64,000 nt of DNA from Pseudarthrobacter chlorophenolicus A6 (lineage in GTDB: Bacteria > Actinomycetota > Actinomycetes > Actinomycetales > Micrococcaceae): NCBI RefSeq assembly GCF_000022025.1, contig NC_011886.1, forward strand, positions 3,637,209-3,701,208. Reading direction: 5' to 3'. Position 1 is the stretch's first letter. Every line of letters begins with the position of its first letter. The position numbers and the translations under genes are program-made. Below the pieces are notes generated by a model. That model saw nothing but the letters and a program-made list of their open reading frames with translations, had not been told where the DNA came from and made no database searches. Positions 1-8,564 of the stretch are shown here, one piece after another.

Positions 1-811
1 CATAGTTCGCGCCGGCGGTGATGATGTTTAGCTCGTCCCACGTGTTCTGGCCGAACTCGGTGGCGAACATGGTTCCGTCATCAGCCCAGGCGATTCCCTG
101 CGGATTACGGTGCCCGTAGCTGTAGACCAGGGACCCCGGGAACGGGTTGCCGGCCGGGGCGGTGCCGTCGGGCGTCATCCGCAGGATCTTTCCGGCCAGC
201 GCGTCCCGGTCCTGGGCGTCATCCCGCCGGCCCGCGTCCCCGGTGGTCACGTAGAGCATGCCGTCGGGGCCAAAGGCGATCCGGCCGCCGTCGTGGTTGC
301 CCGCGGCCGGGATCCCGTCCAGGAGGGTCCGCGGCTGCCCCAGGGACAGCGAACCCCGGGTTCCGGTGACCGGGTAGCGCTGGACCCGGTTGCCGCCGTC
401 CGCCGTCGAATAGACAAAGAGATCGCCGGTGCTGCCCACCGCCAGGCCGAGCAGGCCGGCTTCACCGCGGGCGGCCACACCGTTCACCGTGCCGATGGAC
501 CGTGATGAACCATCCGTGGCGAGCTCAAGGATCCGGCTGCTATTCCTCTCGCTGACCAGCGGAACGCCGTCGCGGAACACCACTGACCACGGAGCCTCCA
601 GACCGGTGGCCACCGGCTGCGGGGTGCCCGCGATGGCGGCTGCCGAGGGCCGGTCGGCCGAAGGCGCCGGGCCGGGGCTTTCGGGGCCGGCGGACACTGA
701 TTCCGTGGGTGTGGCCGAGCTGGTGGAAGGGCCGGGTCCGGGCGCGGGCGTGCAGCCAACGAGCAGCAGAACTGCCCCTAGGACGGCTGCCGGCAGGATT
801 GCTGGTCTCAC
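1..811 (-). CDS. PQQ-dependent sugar dehydrogenase family lipoprotein (3' end outside window)
   Basis: Glucose/sorbosone dehydrogenase-like beta-propeller expected to oxidise sugars or related alcohols outside the membrane using PQQ. About 270 residues are visible and the C-terminus lies beyond the window edge. The GTG start at 811 follows AAGGGGAAG. A hydrophobic signal ends in a lipobox with Cys20 (LLVGC), followed by a Pro/Ser/Ala-rich linker of about 45 residues. The propeller carries the family hallmarks NHDGGR (catalytic His region), a GPDGMLYVTTGD strand and GHRNPQG. It is transcribed away from the sulfur operon, so it appears unrelated to it. The family call is firm; the substrate is not known. 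Confidence 0.85.
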   Translation of the reverse strand, partial: MRPAILPAAVLGAVLLLVGCTPAPGPGPSTSSATPTESVSAGPESPGPAPSADRPSAAAIAGTPQPVATGLEAPWSVVFRDGVPLVSERNSSRILELATDGSSRSIGTVNGVAARGEAGLLGLAVGSTGDLFVYSTADGGNRVQRYPVTGTRGSLSLGQPRTLLDGIPAAGNHDGGRIAFGPDGMLYVTTGDAGRRDDAQDRDALAGKILRMTPDGTAPAGNPFPGSLVYSYGHRNPQGIAWADDGTMFATEFGQNTWDELNIITAGANY

Positions 812-1103
812 GTGCTTCCCCTTCGCGTTGTGTGCCTGGCCTCTATCGTCCCGCATCCGGGCGGCTCCCGGGCCGTCCAGTCACATGAAGTCCCGTTGCG
901 GTTCGTGGCGCAGCGTTGCCTGTTTTGACCCTCCGGCGCCCCAATATGTAGCGCGGTTGCGTCCCGTTGAGCGTCTCCGTCAAAGTGCTGGCCAAGGCCT
1001 TGAAGCGCGTGCTTAGGTAGTTCCCACGGTCCCGGCCAGGCCAGTTCTGCAGCACGCACCAGCTTCAACCCGCCACAGCCCCGATCCTGAACAGGAGGAC
1101 CTG
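812..1103. other. Intergenic region upstream of leader ORF
   Basis: Spacer between the divergent sugar dehydrogenase and the leader ORF of the sulfur operon. It must hold both promoters. I found no convincing coding frame, and no -35/-10 pair with good spacing that I would defend. Confidence 0.4.
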
Positions 1104-1208
1104 ATGTCTGACTCATCCAGCCACATGCACCGCAGCACAACATGGGGTCCGCATTGTTGCCGCTCCCGAATGTCTCCGCCCCGCCGAATGGCAGCAGCAC
1201 GGCGCTAG
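1104..1208 (+). CDS. Putative cysteine-responsive leader peptide (34 aa)
   Basis: Short ORF with a strong ribosome binding site (ACAGGAGGACCTG before ATG). It encodes 34 residues with adjacent Cys18-Cys19 (His-Cys-Cys-Arg) and an Arg-rich tail (MAAARR before TAG). It lies about 160 nt upstream of the sulfonate-type ABC operon and directly before a hairpin at 1247-1279. Cys-containing short leaders upstream of sulfur-assimilation genes are known in mycobacteria and other actinobacteria, where ribosome stalling at Cys codons under cysteine limitation controls downstream expression. The ORF, RBS and Cys pair are seen; the attenuation role is inferred. It could also be a chance ORF. Confidence 0.55.
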   Translation: MSDSSSHMHRSTTWGPHCCRSRMSPPRRMAAARR

Positions 1209-1246
1209 CTTCGGCAGCAAAGCCACAGATTTCCCTACACCAGAGG

Positions 1247-1279
1247 CCGGCGCGTCGGACCTGATTCGTCCGACGCCGG
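1247..1279 (+). promoter_or_regulatory. Hairpin between leader ORF and sulfur operon
   Basis: Arms CCGGCG-cg-TCGGAC and GTCCGACGCCGG pair over 12 bp, with a 2-nt bulge and a 7-nt loop (CTGATTC). A pyrimidine-rich but not U-only stretch follows. It starts 39 nt after the stop of the short ORF, so it could act as an attenuator or as a stem that sequesters downstream signals. Confidence 0.5.
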
Positions 1280-1370
1280 TACTCACCTTTCATTCCCCTC
1301 CCGCCTTCCGGGCCACGAGCCTTAGCTTGCCCTGCCCGGATTTGCCCGCATTTTTTCCCGAAAGGCACCC

Positions 1371-2471
1371 ATGTCCTTCGCAGCATCCTCCCCACCCGCT
1401 TTCACCCGGCGCCGTGCGCTCGGGGCACTCCTGGCGATTCCCGCCGTCGGACTTCTTTCTGCCTGCGGCGGTTCCGCCACCGCCGGCGGCGAGCGGATCA
1501 GCCAGGAAGCCCTTGCCCCGCTTGCCACCTCAGTCCCCACCGGCGCCACCATCAAGGTGGGTGACCCCAGCATCCGCGTGGCACTGGAACTCTCCGGCCT
1601 GAACAAGGAACTGGGCGGCATCAACGTGGAATTCGCCAACCTGTCCGGCGGTCCTCAGACCACCGAGGCGTTCCGCGCCAACGCCTTGGACGTCGGCTCG
1701 GTGGCGGACATCCCGCCCATCCACGCCACCTGGACCGGCCTGGACGTACGCATCATCGCCGCGGTGTACCGCCAGGACGCCGTGAACCACCCCATATATG
1801 AACTCGGCATCGCACCCGGAGCCGGGATCACGACGCTCGAGGAGCTGCGCGGCAAGAAAGTGGCGTACAGCCCCGGCCAGGCGCAGGGCGCCCTGGTGCT
1901 CCGGATCCTGGACAAGGCCGGACTCAAGCAGGAGGACGTGAAGCTGGTGGAACTGCCCAGCACCGGCGACGCCTACGCTTCCGCACTGTCCAGCAAACAG
2001 GTGGATGCCGCGCCGCTGGGCGGGGTGCAGATCAAGCGCTACCTCACCAAGTACAAGGCCGACGGCGCCACCACCCTCCGCCACGGCCTCCGGGATGATC
2101 CCGGCCACCTCTACTCCCCCGCCAACGTCCTGGCTGACCCCGCCAAGGCGGCCGCGCTGGCCAAGTACGTGGAGGTGTGGGGCAAAGCCCAGCGCTGGGT
2201 AGAGGACCACCCGGAAGAATGGCTGGAAGGCTACTACGTCAAGGACCAGGGCCTGTCCCGCGAGGACGGCCAGTACCTGATCGAGGCCACCGGCAAACGG
2301 GACATCCCCACGTCCTGGACCGAGGCCATCGAACGCCACCAGCAGACCATCGACCTGCTGTCCCGTGAGCAGAAGAAGCCGCAGCTGAACGCCAAAGACC
2401 TCTACGACACCCGCTTCGAGGCCATCGGCGGGACGTCCTTCGCCGCAGCCGCCACAGCAGGTGCGGCATGA
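1371..2471 (+). CDS. Sulfonate/aliphatic-sulfur ABC transporter substrate-binding lipoprotein
   Basis: Captures the imported ligand at the outer membrane face and delivers it to the permease encoded next. The 366-residue protein starts with a twin-arginine-like signal (TRRRALG at 12-18) ending in a lipobox with Cys32 (LSAC), so it is probably a lipid-anchored Tat substrate. The body fits the SsuA/TauA/NMT1 solute-binding fold: ligand loops around SGGPQTTEAF, and DVGSVADIPPIHA, a typical SsuA-like segment. The stop overlaps the permease start (ATGA). The following flavin monooxygenases point to sulfonates, sulfones or related organosulfur compounds. SsuA-like is confident; the exact ligand is unknown. 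Confidence 0.85.
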   Translation: MSFAASSPPAFTRRRALGALLAIPAVGLLSACGGSATAGGERISQEALAPLATSVPTGATIKVGDPSIRVALELSGLNKELGGINVEFANLSGGPQTTEAFRANALDVGSVADIPPIHATWTGLDVRIIAAVYRQDAVNHPIYELGIAPGAGITTLEELRGKKVAYSPGQAQGALVLRILDKAGLKQEDVKLVELPSTGDAYASALSSKQVDAAPLGGVQIKRYLTKYKADGATTLRHGLRDDPGHLYSPANVLADPAKAAALAKYVEVWGKAQRWVEDHPEEWLEGYYVKDQGLSREDGQYLIEATGKRDIPTSWTEAIERHQQTIDLLSREQKKPQLNAKDLYDTRFEAIGGTSFAAAATAGAA

Positions 2472-3328
2472 GCGCGCCCGTGCTGGACCGGACCGCCGTC
2501 GAACCCCACCTGGACCCGGACCTCCACAAGCGTGACGACGTCCGGCCCACCGGCAGGCGGCTGGGCCCGGGCAGGCGCCTCCGGTTCGCCTGGCTGCTCG
2601 GCCCCGGCGCCCTGCTGGCCCTCTGGACTGTCACGTCCGCCACCGGCATCCTCGATCCCCGGATCCTCTCCGAACCCTGGACTGTGGTGGCCACCGCGGG
2701 CGAGCTGATCGCCGACGGCCGGCTCCAGGAGAACCTCGCCATCTCCGCCCAGCGGGCGGGCCTGGGACTGTTCTTCGGCATCGTGGTGGGCGCAGTCCTG
2801 GCACTCCTGGCCGGGCTGAGCCGTGTGGGCGAAGCCCTGATCGACGGTCCTGTACAGATCAAGCGCGCCATCCCCGGCCTGGCGCTGATCCCGCTGCTGA
2901 TCCTGTGGTTCGGCATCGACGAGACCATGAAGGTCCTCACCATCACCCTGGGCGTGTTCGTCCCGATCTACCTGCAGACCCACGCCGGGCTGCGCGGCAT
3001 CGACCTGCGCTACGTGGAACTGGCACAGACCGTGGGCCTGAGCCGGGCGGGATTCATCCGCAAGGTGGTTCTCCCCGGCGCCCTGCCCGGGTTCTTCCTG
3101 GGCTTGCGCTTCGCCGTCACCGGCGCCTGGGTGTCCCTGGTGGTGGTGGAACAGATCAACGCCACCAGCGGCATCGGCTACATGATGGAGCTCGCCCGCA
3201 CCTACGGCCAAACCAACATCATCGTCCTCGGCCTGGCTGTCTACGGCATCCTTGGCCTCCTCTCCGACGGCATTGTCCGCTTCATCGAACGAAAGGCCCT
3301 CTCATGGCAGCGCACCCTGGCGGGCTGA
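2468..3328 (+). CDS. ABC transporter permease, SsuC-like
   Basis: Membrane subunit of the importer, 286 aa. A basic N-terminal tail of about 40 residues precedes about six transmembrane helices. The EAA-type cytoplasmic loop that docks on the ATPase is visible as ELAQTVGLSRAGFIRKVVLPG near residues 185-205, typical of the BPD_transp_1 family used for sulfonate, taurine and nitrate uptake. The start overlaps the SBP stop by 4 nt (ATGA), and its 3' end overlaps the ATPase by 25 nt, indicating translational coupling. Together with its neighbours it forms a complete importer. Confidence 0.9.
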   Translation: MSAPVLDRTAVEPHLDPDLHKRDDVRPTGRRLGPGRRLRFAWLLGPGALLALWTVTSATGILDPRILSEPWTVVATAGELIADGRLQENLAISAQRAGLGLFFGIVVGAVLALLAGLSRVGEALIDGPVQIKRAIPGLALIPLLILWFGIDETMKVLTITLGVFVPIYLQTHAGLRGIDLRYVELAQTVGLSRAGFIRKVVLPGALPGFFLGLRFAVTGAWVSLVVVEQINATSGIGYMMELARTYGQTNIIVLGLAVYGILGLLSDGIVRFIERKALSWQRTLAG

Positions 3329-4089
3329 CCGCCCTCGCGCCCCGGACCGCCCCCGCACCCCGGACCTCACCCGGCCCGGCCCACGTCAACGAAGTCTCCG
3401 TACGCGGGCTCATCCGCAGCTTCGGACCCAAAGGCGTCCTGAACGGCGTGGACCTGGACATCGCACCGGGCGAGTTCGTGGCCCTGCTGGGCCCCAGCGG
3501 CTGCGGCAAGAGCACCCTGCTGCGCGCCCTCGCCGGGCTGGACCACGACGTCCGCGGCAGCGGCGTGATCAGCGTCCCGGACCGAGTGTCAGTGGTGTTC
3601 CAGGACTCCCGGCTCCTGCCGTGGGACACCGTGCTGGGCAACGTCACCCTTGGTTTGCGGGAGCACGACGCCGAGAGCCGGGCACGCAGGGCCCTCGCCG
3701 AGGTGGGGCTCGCCGGCCGCGAAAAAGCATGGCCGCACGAACTGTCCGGCGGAGAACAACAGCGCGTCGCCCTGGCCCGGTCCCTGGTCCGTGAGCCGCA
3801 GCTCCTTCTGGCCGACGAGCCGTTCGGCGCCCTCGACGCGCTGACCCGCATCAAGATGCACGGCCTGCTCCAGGACCTCGTGGCTGCGCACACGCCCGCT
3901 GTCCTCCTGGTCACCCACGACGTGGACGAGGCCATCGCGCTGGCCGACCGGATCGTAGTGCTGGACCACGGCCGGATCGCCACCATCCGTCCCGTGGCGG
4001 CGGACATACGTTCCTCCGCCGACGCCGCCGGCCACGAAGCCCTCCGCCGCGACCTCCTCACTGCCCTCGGCGTCGAAGCCGCCCACTGA
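3304..4089 (+). CDS. ABC transporter ATP-binding protein, SsuB-like
   Basis: Energises the importer by ATP hydrolysis. The 261-aa protein has Walker A GPSGCGKST at 63-71, a Q-loop at VVFQDSRLLPW, the ABC signature LSGGEQQRVALARSL, Walker B LLLADEP followed by the D-loop (FGALDALTR) and an H-loop in LVTHDVDEA. The VVFQDSRLLPW segment is characteristic of SsuB/TauB/NrtD-type ATPases. I chose ATG 3304, inside the permease 3' end, because GAAAGG precedes it and the N-terminus is then of normal length apart from a Pro-rich leader of about 25 residues. It is separated by 79 nt from the first monooxygenase. Confidence 0.9.
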   Translation: MAAHPGGLTALAPRTAPAPRTSPGPAHVNEVSVRGLIRSFGPKGVLNGVDLDIAPGEFVALLGPSGCGKSTLLRALAGLDHDVRGSGVISVPDRVSVVFQDSRLLPWDTVLGNVTLGLREHDAESRARRALAEVGLAGREKAWPHELSGGEQQRVALARSLVREPQLLLADEPFGALDALTRIKMHGLLQDLVAAHTPAVLLVTHDVDEAIALADRIVVLDHGRIATIRPVAADIRSSADAAGHEALRRDLLTALGVEAAH

Positions 4090-4168
4090 CCCCGGTGGTG
4101 GAGCCTGCCGAAACCCCGCCCAGCCCGCCGCCGTCGGCCGTTAATGCAAACTTTCCAAGGAGCCTCCC

Positions 4169-5548
4169 ATGAGCAGCACACCCACTGAACCGCAGCGCCA
4201 CCTCCACCTCAATGCTTTCCTGATGAGTACCGGCCACCATGAGGCCTCCTGGCGGCTGCCGGAAAGCGACCCGCAGGCCAGCACCGATGTGGAGCACTAC
4301 AAGAACCTCGCCCGCACCGCCGAACGCGGCAAGCTGGACTCGATCTTCTTCGCCGACTCCCCCGTCCTGTTCGGCGAGGTGGGCCGCCGCCCCGCGGGCA
4401 AGCTCGAACCCACAGTGCTCCTGACCGCCATTGCCGGGGCCACGGAGCGGATCGGGCTGATCGCCACCGCCTCCAGCACCTACAACGAGCCGTTCAACCT
4501 GGCCCGCCGCTTCGCGTCCGTGGACTGGGCCAGCGGCGGACGTGCCGGCTGGAACGTTGTGACCACGGCCGGCCCGGACGCTGCCCGCAACTTCGGGGTG
4601 GACGATCAGCCCGCCCACGCCGTCCGGTACGAACGTGCCGGCGAGTTCATCGAGGTGGCGCAGAAGCTGTGGGACAGCTGGCAGGACGATGCTGTACTGG
4701 CCGACAAGGAAGAGGGTGTCTGGGGCGACGCGGACAGGATCCGGACCGTGGACCATGAGGGCAAGCACTTCAAAGTCCGTGGCCCGCTCAACGTTCCGCG
4801 TTCCCCGCAGGGCCACCCGCTGATCGTGCAGGCTGGCTCGTCGGAGGACGGCAAGGATCTCGCCGCGAAGCATGCCGACGCTGTCTTCACCGCGCACCAG
4901 ACCCTCGGCGACGCGCAGGAGTTCTACCGCGACCTCAAGGCCCGCACCGCCGCTGCCGGCCGCGACCCGGAAACCATCAAGATCCTCCCGGGAATCGTGC
5001 CCGTCATCGGCGCCACTGTTGGGGAAGCCCTGGAGCTGGAACGCGAACTGGACCGTCTGATCAAGCCCGAGTACGCCCGGATCCAGCTGGCCAAGACCCT
5101 GCGGGTGAAGCCGGAGGACCTACCGCTGGACCGGCAGCTGCCGGAGGACCTGCCCAGCGAGGACGAGATCGAGGGCGCGAAGAGCCGCTACACGCTGATC
5201 GTGCAGCTGGCACGCCGCGAGCAGCTCACAGTCCGGCAGCTGATCGGCCGGCTGGGCGGCGGACGAGGACACCGCACTTTCACGGGCACCCCCGTCCAGG
5301 TGGCGGACGCCATCCAGGAATGGTTCGACGGCGGCGCAGCGGACGGCTTCAACATCATGCCGCCGGTGCTTCCCTCCGGGCTGGAGACGTTCGTGGACCA
5401 GGTGGTGCCCATCCTTCAGGAGCGCGGACTGTTCCGCACCGAGTACAACGGGCGGACGCTGCGGGAGCATTACGGCCTTCCCCGGCCGGCGAACCAGTAT
5501 GCCCATGCGGCAGCGCCGGAGCTCGCATCGATCGGTTCCGCATTCTGA
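4169..5548 (+). CDS. NtaA/DszA/SnaA-family FMN-dependent monooxygenase 1
   Basis: Two-component flavin monooxygenase expected to use FMNH2 and O2 on an organosulfur or similar substrate. The 459-residue protein has family blocks LNAFLMSTGHHEASWR (N-terminus), ATERIGLIATASSTY, GRAGWNVVTTAGPDAARNFG, QAGSSEDGKDLAAKHADAVFTA and a C-terminal TPVQVADAIQEWF-GGAADGFNIMPP. These are typical of the NtaA/SnaA/DszA/SfnG-like subgroup of luciferase-like monooxygenases. AAGGAG precedes the ATG. It follows the importer and is coupled to a paralogue. A flavin reductase is not encoded nearby and must come from elsewhere. The substrate may be a sulfone, alkanesulfonate or N-containing chelator; the transporter type favours sulfur. 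Confidence 0.85.
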   Translation: MSSTPTEPQRHLHLNAFLMSTGHHEASWRLPESDPQASTDVEHYKNLARTAERGKLDSIFFADSPVLFGEVGRRPAGKLEPTVLLTAIAGATERIGLIATASSTYNEPFNLARRFASVDWASGGRAGWNVVTTAGPDAARNFGVDDQPAHAVRYERAGEFIEVAQKLWDSWQDDAVLADKEEGVWGDADRIRTVDHEGKHFKVRGPLNVPRSPQGHPLIVQAGSSEDGKDLAAKHADAVFTAHQTLGDAQEFYRDLKARTAAAGRDPETIKILPGIVPVIGATVGEALELERELDRLIKPEYARIQLAKTLRVKPEDLPLDRQLPEDLPSEDEIEGAKSRYTLIVQLARREQLTVRQLIGRLGGGRGHRTFTGTPVQVADAIQEWFDGGAADGFNIMPPVLPSGLETFVDQVVPILQERGLFRTEYNGRTLREHYGLPRPANQYAHAAAPELASIGSAF

Positions 5549-6972
5549 TGGGCCGGCAGCTGAAACTGAACCTGTTCATCTATCCGGGCGGCCACCACGA
5601 AGCCGCCTGGCGGCACCCGAAGTCCCACACCGAGCGGCTGCTGGACATCCGGTTCTACCAGGAGCTGGCGCAGCGTGCCGAAGCGGCAAAACTGGACGCG
5701 GTGTTCTACGCCGACGGTCCTGCGCTGGAAAGCAATGTCCAGTTCGCCACCCGGTTCCGGATCGAGCCGTTCACGTGGCTGTCCGCCATCGCGGTAGCGA
5801 CGGAGCGGATCGGGCTGATCGGCACGGCCAGCACCACGTACCTGGAGCCGTACAACGCCGCCCGGCTGTTCGCCTCGCTGGACCACCTCAGCAACGGCCG
5901 CGCCGGCTGGAATATCGTGACCACCGGCGCGGAGCGGGCGGCGCAGAACTTCGGGCTGGACGAGCACCCGCCGCACGCTGAACGCTACAGCCGGGCGGAC
6001 GACTTCGTCCGCGTGGTGGGCAAGCTCTGGGACAGCTGGGAGGACGACGCAGTAGTGGCCGACGCCGGCACGGGAGTTTTCGCCGACACGTCACGGATCC
6101 ATCCGGTGGAGCATGAGGGCCGGTACTTCCGAGTGGCAGGACCCTTGAACACGCCGCGCTCCCCGCAAGGCCGCCCGGTCTACGTGCAGGCAGGTTCGTC
6201 CGAGGACGGCAAAGCCTTTGCCGCCGAACACGCGGAGGCGGTATTCACGGCCCACCAGTCCCTGGACAGCGCGCAGGCTTTCTACGCGGACATCAAAGCC
6301 CGCGCGACGGCGTTCGGCCGGGACCCTGGCCAGCTCCTGGTGCTGCCCGGCATCAGCCCGTACCTGGGTTCCACCGAAGCAGAAGCGAAAGCGTTGAAGC
6401 AGGAATTCGACGAGCTCACCCAGCCGGAATACGGGCTGGGCATCCTGCGGAAGCTGCTGGGCATCGACCTGGACGGGGTGCCGCTGGACGGTCCCTTCCC
6501 GCCGGAACTGCTGGCCACCGCTGGTAAGGCGGGCAGCCGCAGCCAGCTGGTCCTGGACATCATCCGCCGCGAGGACCTCACGGTCCGCCAGGTGCTGCAC
6601 CGGTTCGCCGGAGCCCGCGGCCACTACGTGTTCGCGGGGACTCCCGTGCAGGTGGCGGATGAGATCCAGCGCTGGTTCGAAGGCGGTGCCGCGGACGGGT
6701 TCAACATCATGCCGCCATGGCTGCCCGGCGGCTTTGAGGCGTTCGCCGACGAGGTGGTCCCCATCCTGCAGTCCCGAGGCCTGTTCCGCACCGAGTACAC
6801 CGGCCGCACACTCCGGGAGCACTTCGGCCTGGACCGCCCCGCGAGCCAGTTCAGCCGGGGTATCCAGCCCCCGAACCAGCCCGGCGCGGTCCAGCGGAGC
6901 CAGGACCTTCCCAACCAACAACCTGCAAGCCAACAACCTGCCGGCCACCAACTCTCAGGAGCACCAGCATGA
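5548..6972 (+). CDS. NtaA/DszA/SnaA-family FMN-dependent monooxygenase 2
   Basis: Second luciferase-like monooxygenase, 474 aa, clearly paralogous to its upstream neighbour: shared ATERIGLI-TAS-TY, GRAGWN-VTT, LNTPRSPQGRPVYVQAGSSEDGK, VFTAHQSL and GTPVQVADEIQRWFEGGAADGFNIMPP. The start shares one nucleotide with the previous stop (TGATG), so translation is coupled. It ends with a low-complexity Gln/Pro/Asn tail of about 35 residues absent from the first copy. The pair may act sequentially on one substrate or separately on related ones; sequence alone cannot tell. An earlier in-frame start would extend into the upstream gene and is rejected. Confidence 0.85.
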   Translation: MGRQLKLNLFIYPGGHHEAAWRHPKSHTERLLDIRFYQELAQRAEAAKLDAVFYADGPALESNVQFATRFRIEPFTWLSAIAVATERIGLIGTASTTYLEPYNAARLFASLDHLSNGRAGWNIVTTGAERAAQNFGLDEHPPHAERYSRADDFVRVVGKLWDSWEDDAVVADAGTGVFADTSRIHPVEHEGRYFRVAGPLNTPRSPQGRPVYVQAGSSEDGKAFAAEHAEAVFTAHQSLDSAQAFYADIKARATAFGRDPGQLLVLPGISPYLGSTEAEAKALKQEFDELTQPEYGLGILRKLLGIDLDGVPLDGPFPPELLATAGKAGSRSQLVLDIIRREDLTVRQVLHRFAGARGHYVFAGTPVQVADEIQRWFEGGAADGFNIMPPWLPGGFEAFADEVVPILQSRGLFRTEYTGRTLREHFGLDRPASQFSRGIQPPNQPGAVQRSQDLPNQQPASQQPAGHQLSGAPA

Positions 6973-8000
6973 CCGAATACCGCAGCCTCGGGTCCACCGG
7001 CCTGAAAGTCAGCCAACTGACCCTGGGCACCATGATGTTCGGTGCCATCGGCAACACGGACCACGACGACTCGATCAGGATCATCCACCACGCCCTGGAC
7101 TCCGGCATCAACATCGTGGACACTGCCGACGTCTACTCCAAGGGCGAATCGGAAATTATTGTGGGCAAGGCGCTCAAGGGCCGGCGGGATGACGTTGTCC
7201 TGGCCACCAAGGTCCATGGCCGGCTGGGCGACGGCATCAACCAGGCAGGCAACTCACGGCGATGGATCATCCGAGAGGTGGAAGACAGCCTGCGCCGGCT
7301 GCAAACGGACTGGATCGACCTCTACCAGGTGCACCGGCCGGAGCCGGACACGGATGTTGATGAAACCCTCGGGGCCCTCACCGACCTGGTGCGGCAAGGG
7401 AAGATCCGGTACATCGGCACGTCTACGTTCGAGCCCGGCCAGATCGTCGAGGCGCAGTACGTGGCCAGGGAACGCCACCGCGAGCGCCCGGTCACCGAGC
7501 AACCGCCGTATTCCATCTTGGCCCGCGGGATTGAACGCGAGGTCCTGCCGCTGGCCGAGAAGCACCGGCTCGGCGTCCTGCCGTGGAGTCCGCTGGCCGG
7601 CGGCTGGCTGTCCGGACGGATCAGGCCCGACGGCGCCCACAGCACCTCCAGCAGGGCCGCGCGGCAACCGGAACGGCACGATCCGTCGTCGTCCGAAAAT
7701 GCCCGCAAGACCCGCGCGGTCCTGGAGCTGACCGAACTGGCGGACCAGGCCGGCCTCTCGCTGATCCACCTGGCGCTGGGCTTCGTGCTGGAACACCCGG
7801 CGGTCACCTCGGCCATCATTGGGCCACGGACGCTGGAACACCTTGAAGCCGCCCTGGGCGCTGACAAGGTGGTCCTGTCCCGTGACGTGCTGGACCGGAT
7901 CGACGCGATCGTGCCGCCCGGCACCACCCTGAACCCGGCCGACGCCGGTTACCAGCCGCCCTCGCTGACGGACCCGCTGCGGCGTCGCCGCATCCGCTGA
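6969..8000 (+). CDS. Aldo/keto reductase
   Basis: NADPH-dependent reductase of aldehydes or ketones, 343 aa. The catalytic tetrad is visible: Asp51 and Tyr56 in DTADVY, Lys81 in ATK and His122 in YQVH. The N-terminal GSTGLKVSQLTLGTMMFG and the C-terminal SAIIGPRTLEHLEAA (NADP-binding) are standard for the AKR11/tas-like branch. The start overlaps the preceding monooxygenase stop by 4 nt (ATGA), so it belongs to the sulfur operon. A reasonable inference is that it reduces the aldehyde released when a monooxygenase cleaves a C-S bond. Confidence 0.88.
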   Translation: MTEYRSLGSTGLKVSQLTLGTMMFGAIGNTDHDDSIRIIHHALDSGINIVDTADVYSKGESEIIVGKALKGRRDDVVLATKVHGRLGDGINQAGNSRRWIIREVEDSLRRLQTDWIDLYQVHRPEPDTDVDETLGALTDLVRQGKIRYIGTSTFEPGQIVEAQYVARERHRERPVTEQPPYSILARGIEREVLPLAEKHRLGVLPWSPLAGGWLSGRIRPDGAHSTSSRAARQPERHDPSSSENARKTRAVLELTELADQAGLSLIHLALGFVLEHPAVTSAIIGPRTLEHLEAALGADKVVLSRDVLDRIDAIVPPGTTLNPADAGYQPPSLTDPLRRRRIR

Positions 8001-8054
8001 CCCCTCCCTTAGACTGGCCCCTTGACGGTAATGCACCCGAATGAAGGAGCCCCC

Positions 8055-8477
8055 ATGAGTGGAGTAGTGGTTGTAGGCGTGGATGCCAGCGCATCTGCCC
8101 GGAAAGCTGCGGAAGTGGCACTGGACCTGGCGGAGTCGCTCGGAGCGTCGCTGCATGTGGTGACCGGGTTCGAGTCGGAGAGCGCCGAAACCTTCGGTTC
8201 GGGTTCGGACCAGGTGACGGTCTTCCGCGGTGACAGCGCCCAGCATGTTGCCGAGTCCCTGGGCGCCTCCAGGCCGGGAGTCCAGGTCACCCACTTCGCC
8301 TCCCGCGGCAAGCCCGCCGATTCGCTGATCAAGGAAGCCATCCGACTTGACGCCCGGCTGATCGTGGTGGGCAACCGCAGGATGCGCGGCATCGGCCGGC
8401 TCCTGGGCAGCGTGGCCAACAGCGTGGCGCACAACGCGCCGTGCGATGTGTACATCGCCAACACCTACGAGGACTGA
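8055..8477 (+). CDS. Universal stress protein (UspA family)
   Basis: Small soluble nucleotide-binding stress protein, 140 aa, single domain. The N-terminal VVVVGVDASASARKAAEVAL strand-helix and the C-terminal ATP-binding motif VVGNRRMRGIGRLLGSVANSVAHNAPCDVYI match the ATP-binding Usp class (G-x2-G-x9-G-S). ATG 8055 is chosen because GAAGGAG lies just upstream; the longer in-frame extension adds residues without homology. TAGACT at about 8011 could be a -10 element, suggesting its own promoter. It is followed by a strong hairpin terminator. Confidence 0.9.
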   Translation: MSGVVVVGVDASASARKAAEVALDLAESLGASLHVVTGFESESAETFGSGSDQVTVFRGDSAQHVAESLGASRPGVQVTHFASRGKPADSLIKEAIRLDARLIVVGNRRMRGIGRLLGSVANSVAHNAPCDVYIANTYED

Positions 8478-8506
8478 CTCCCCCGGCCTGCGGGCAAACG
8501 GACAGA

Positions 8507-8543
8507 AAGGACGACGGCGGAACCTCCCGCCGTCGTCCTTTTC
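8507..8543. terminator. Bidirectional rho-independent terminator
   Basis: Arms AAAGGACGACGGCGG and CCGCCGTCGTCCTTTT enclose a short loop and are flanked by an A-run and a T-run. It sits between the convergent UspA and efflux genes and so can serve both. The same GACGACGGCGGG core recurs elsewhere in the window. Confidence 0.85.
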
Positions 8544-8564
8544 CGTATCAGAATCCTTGCACGG

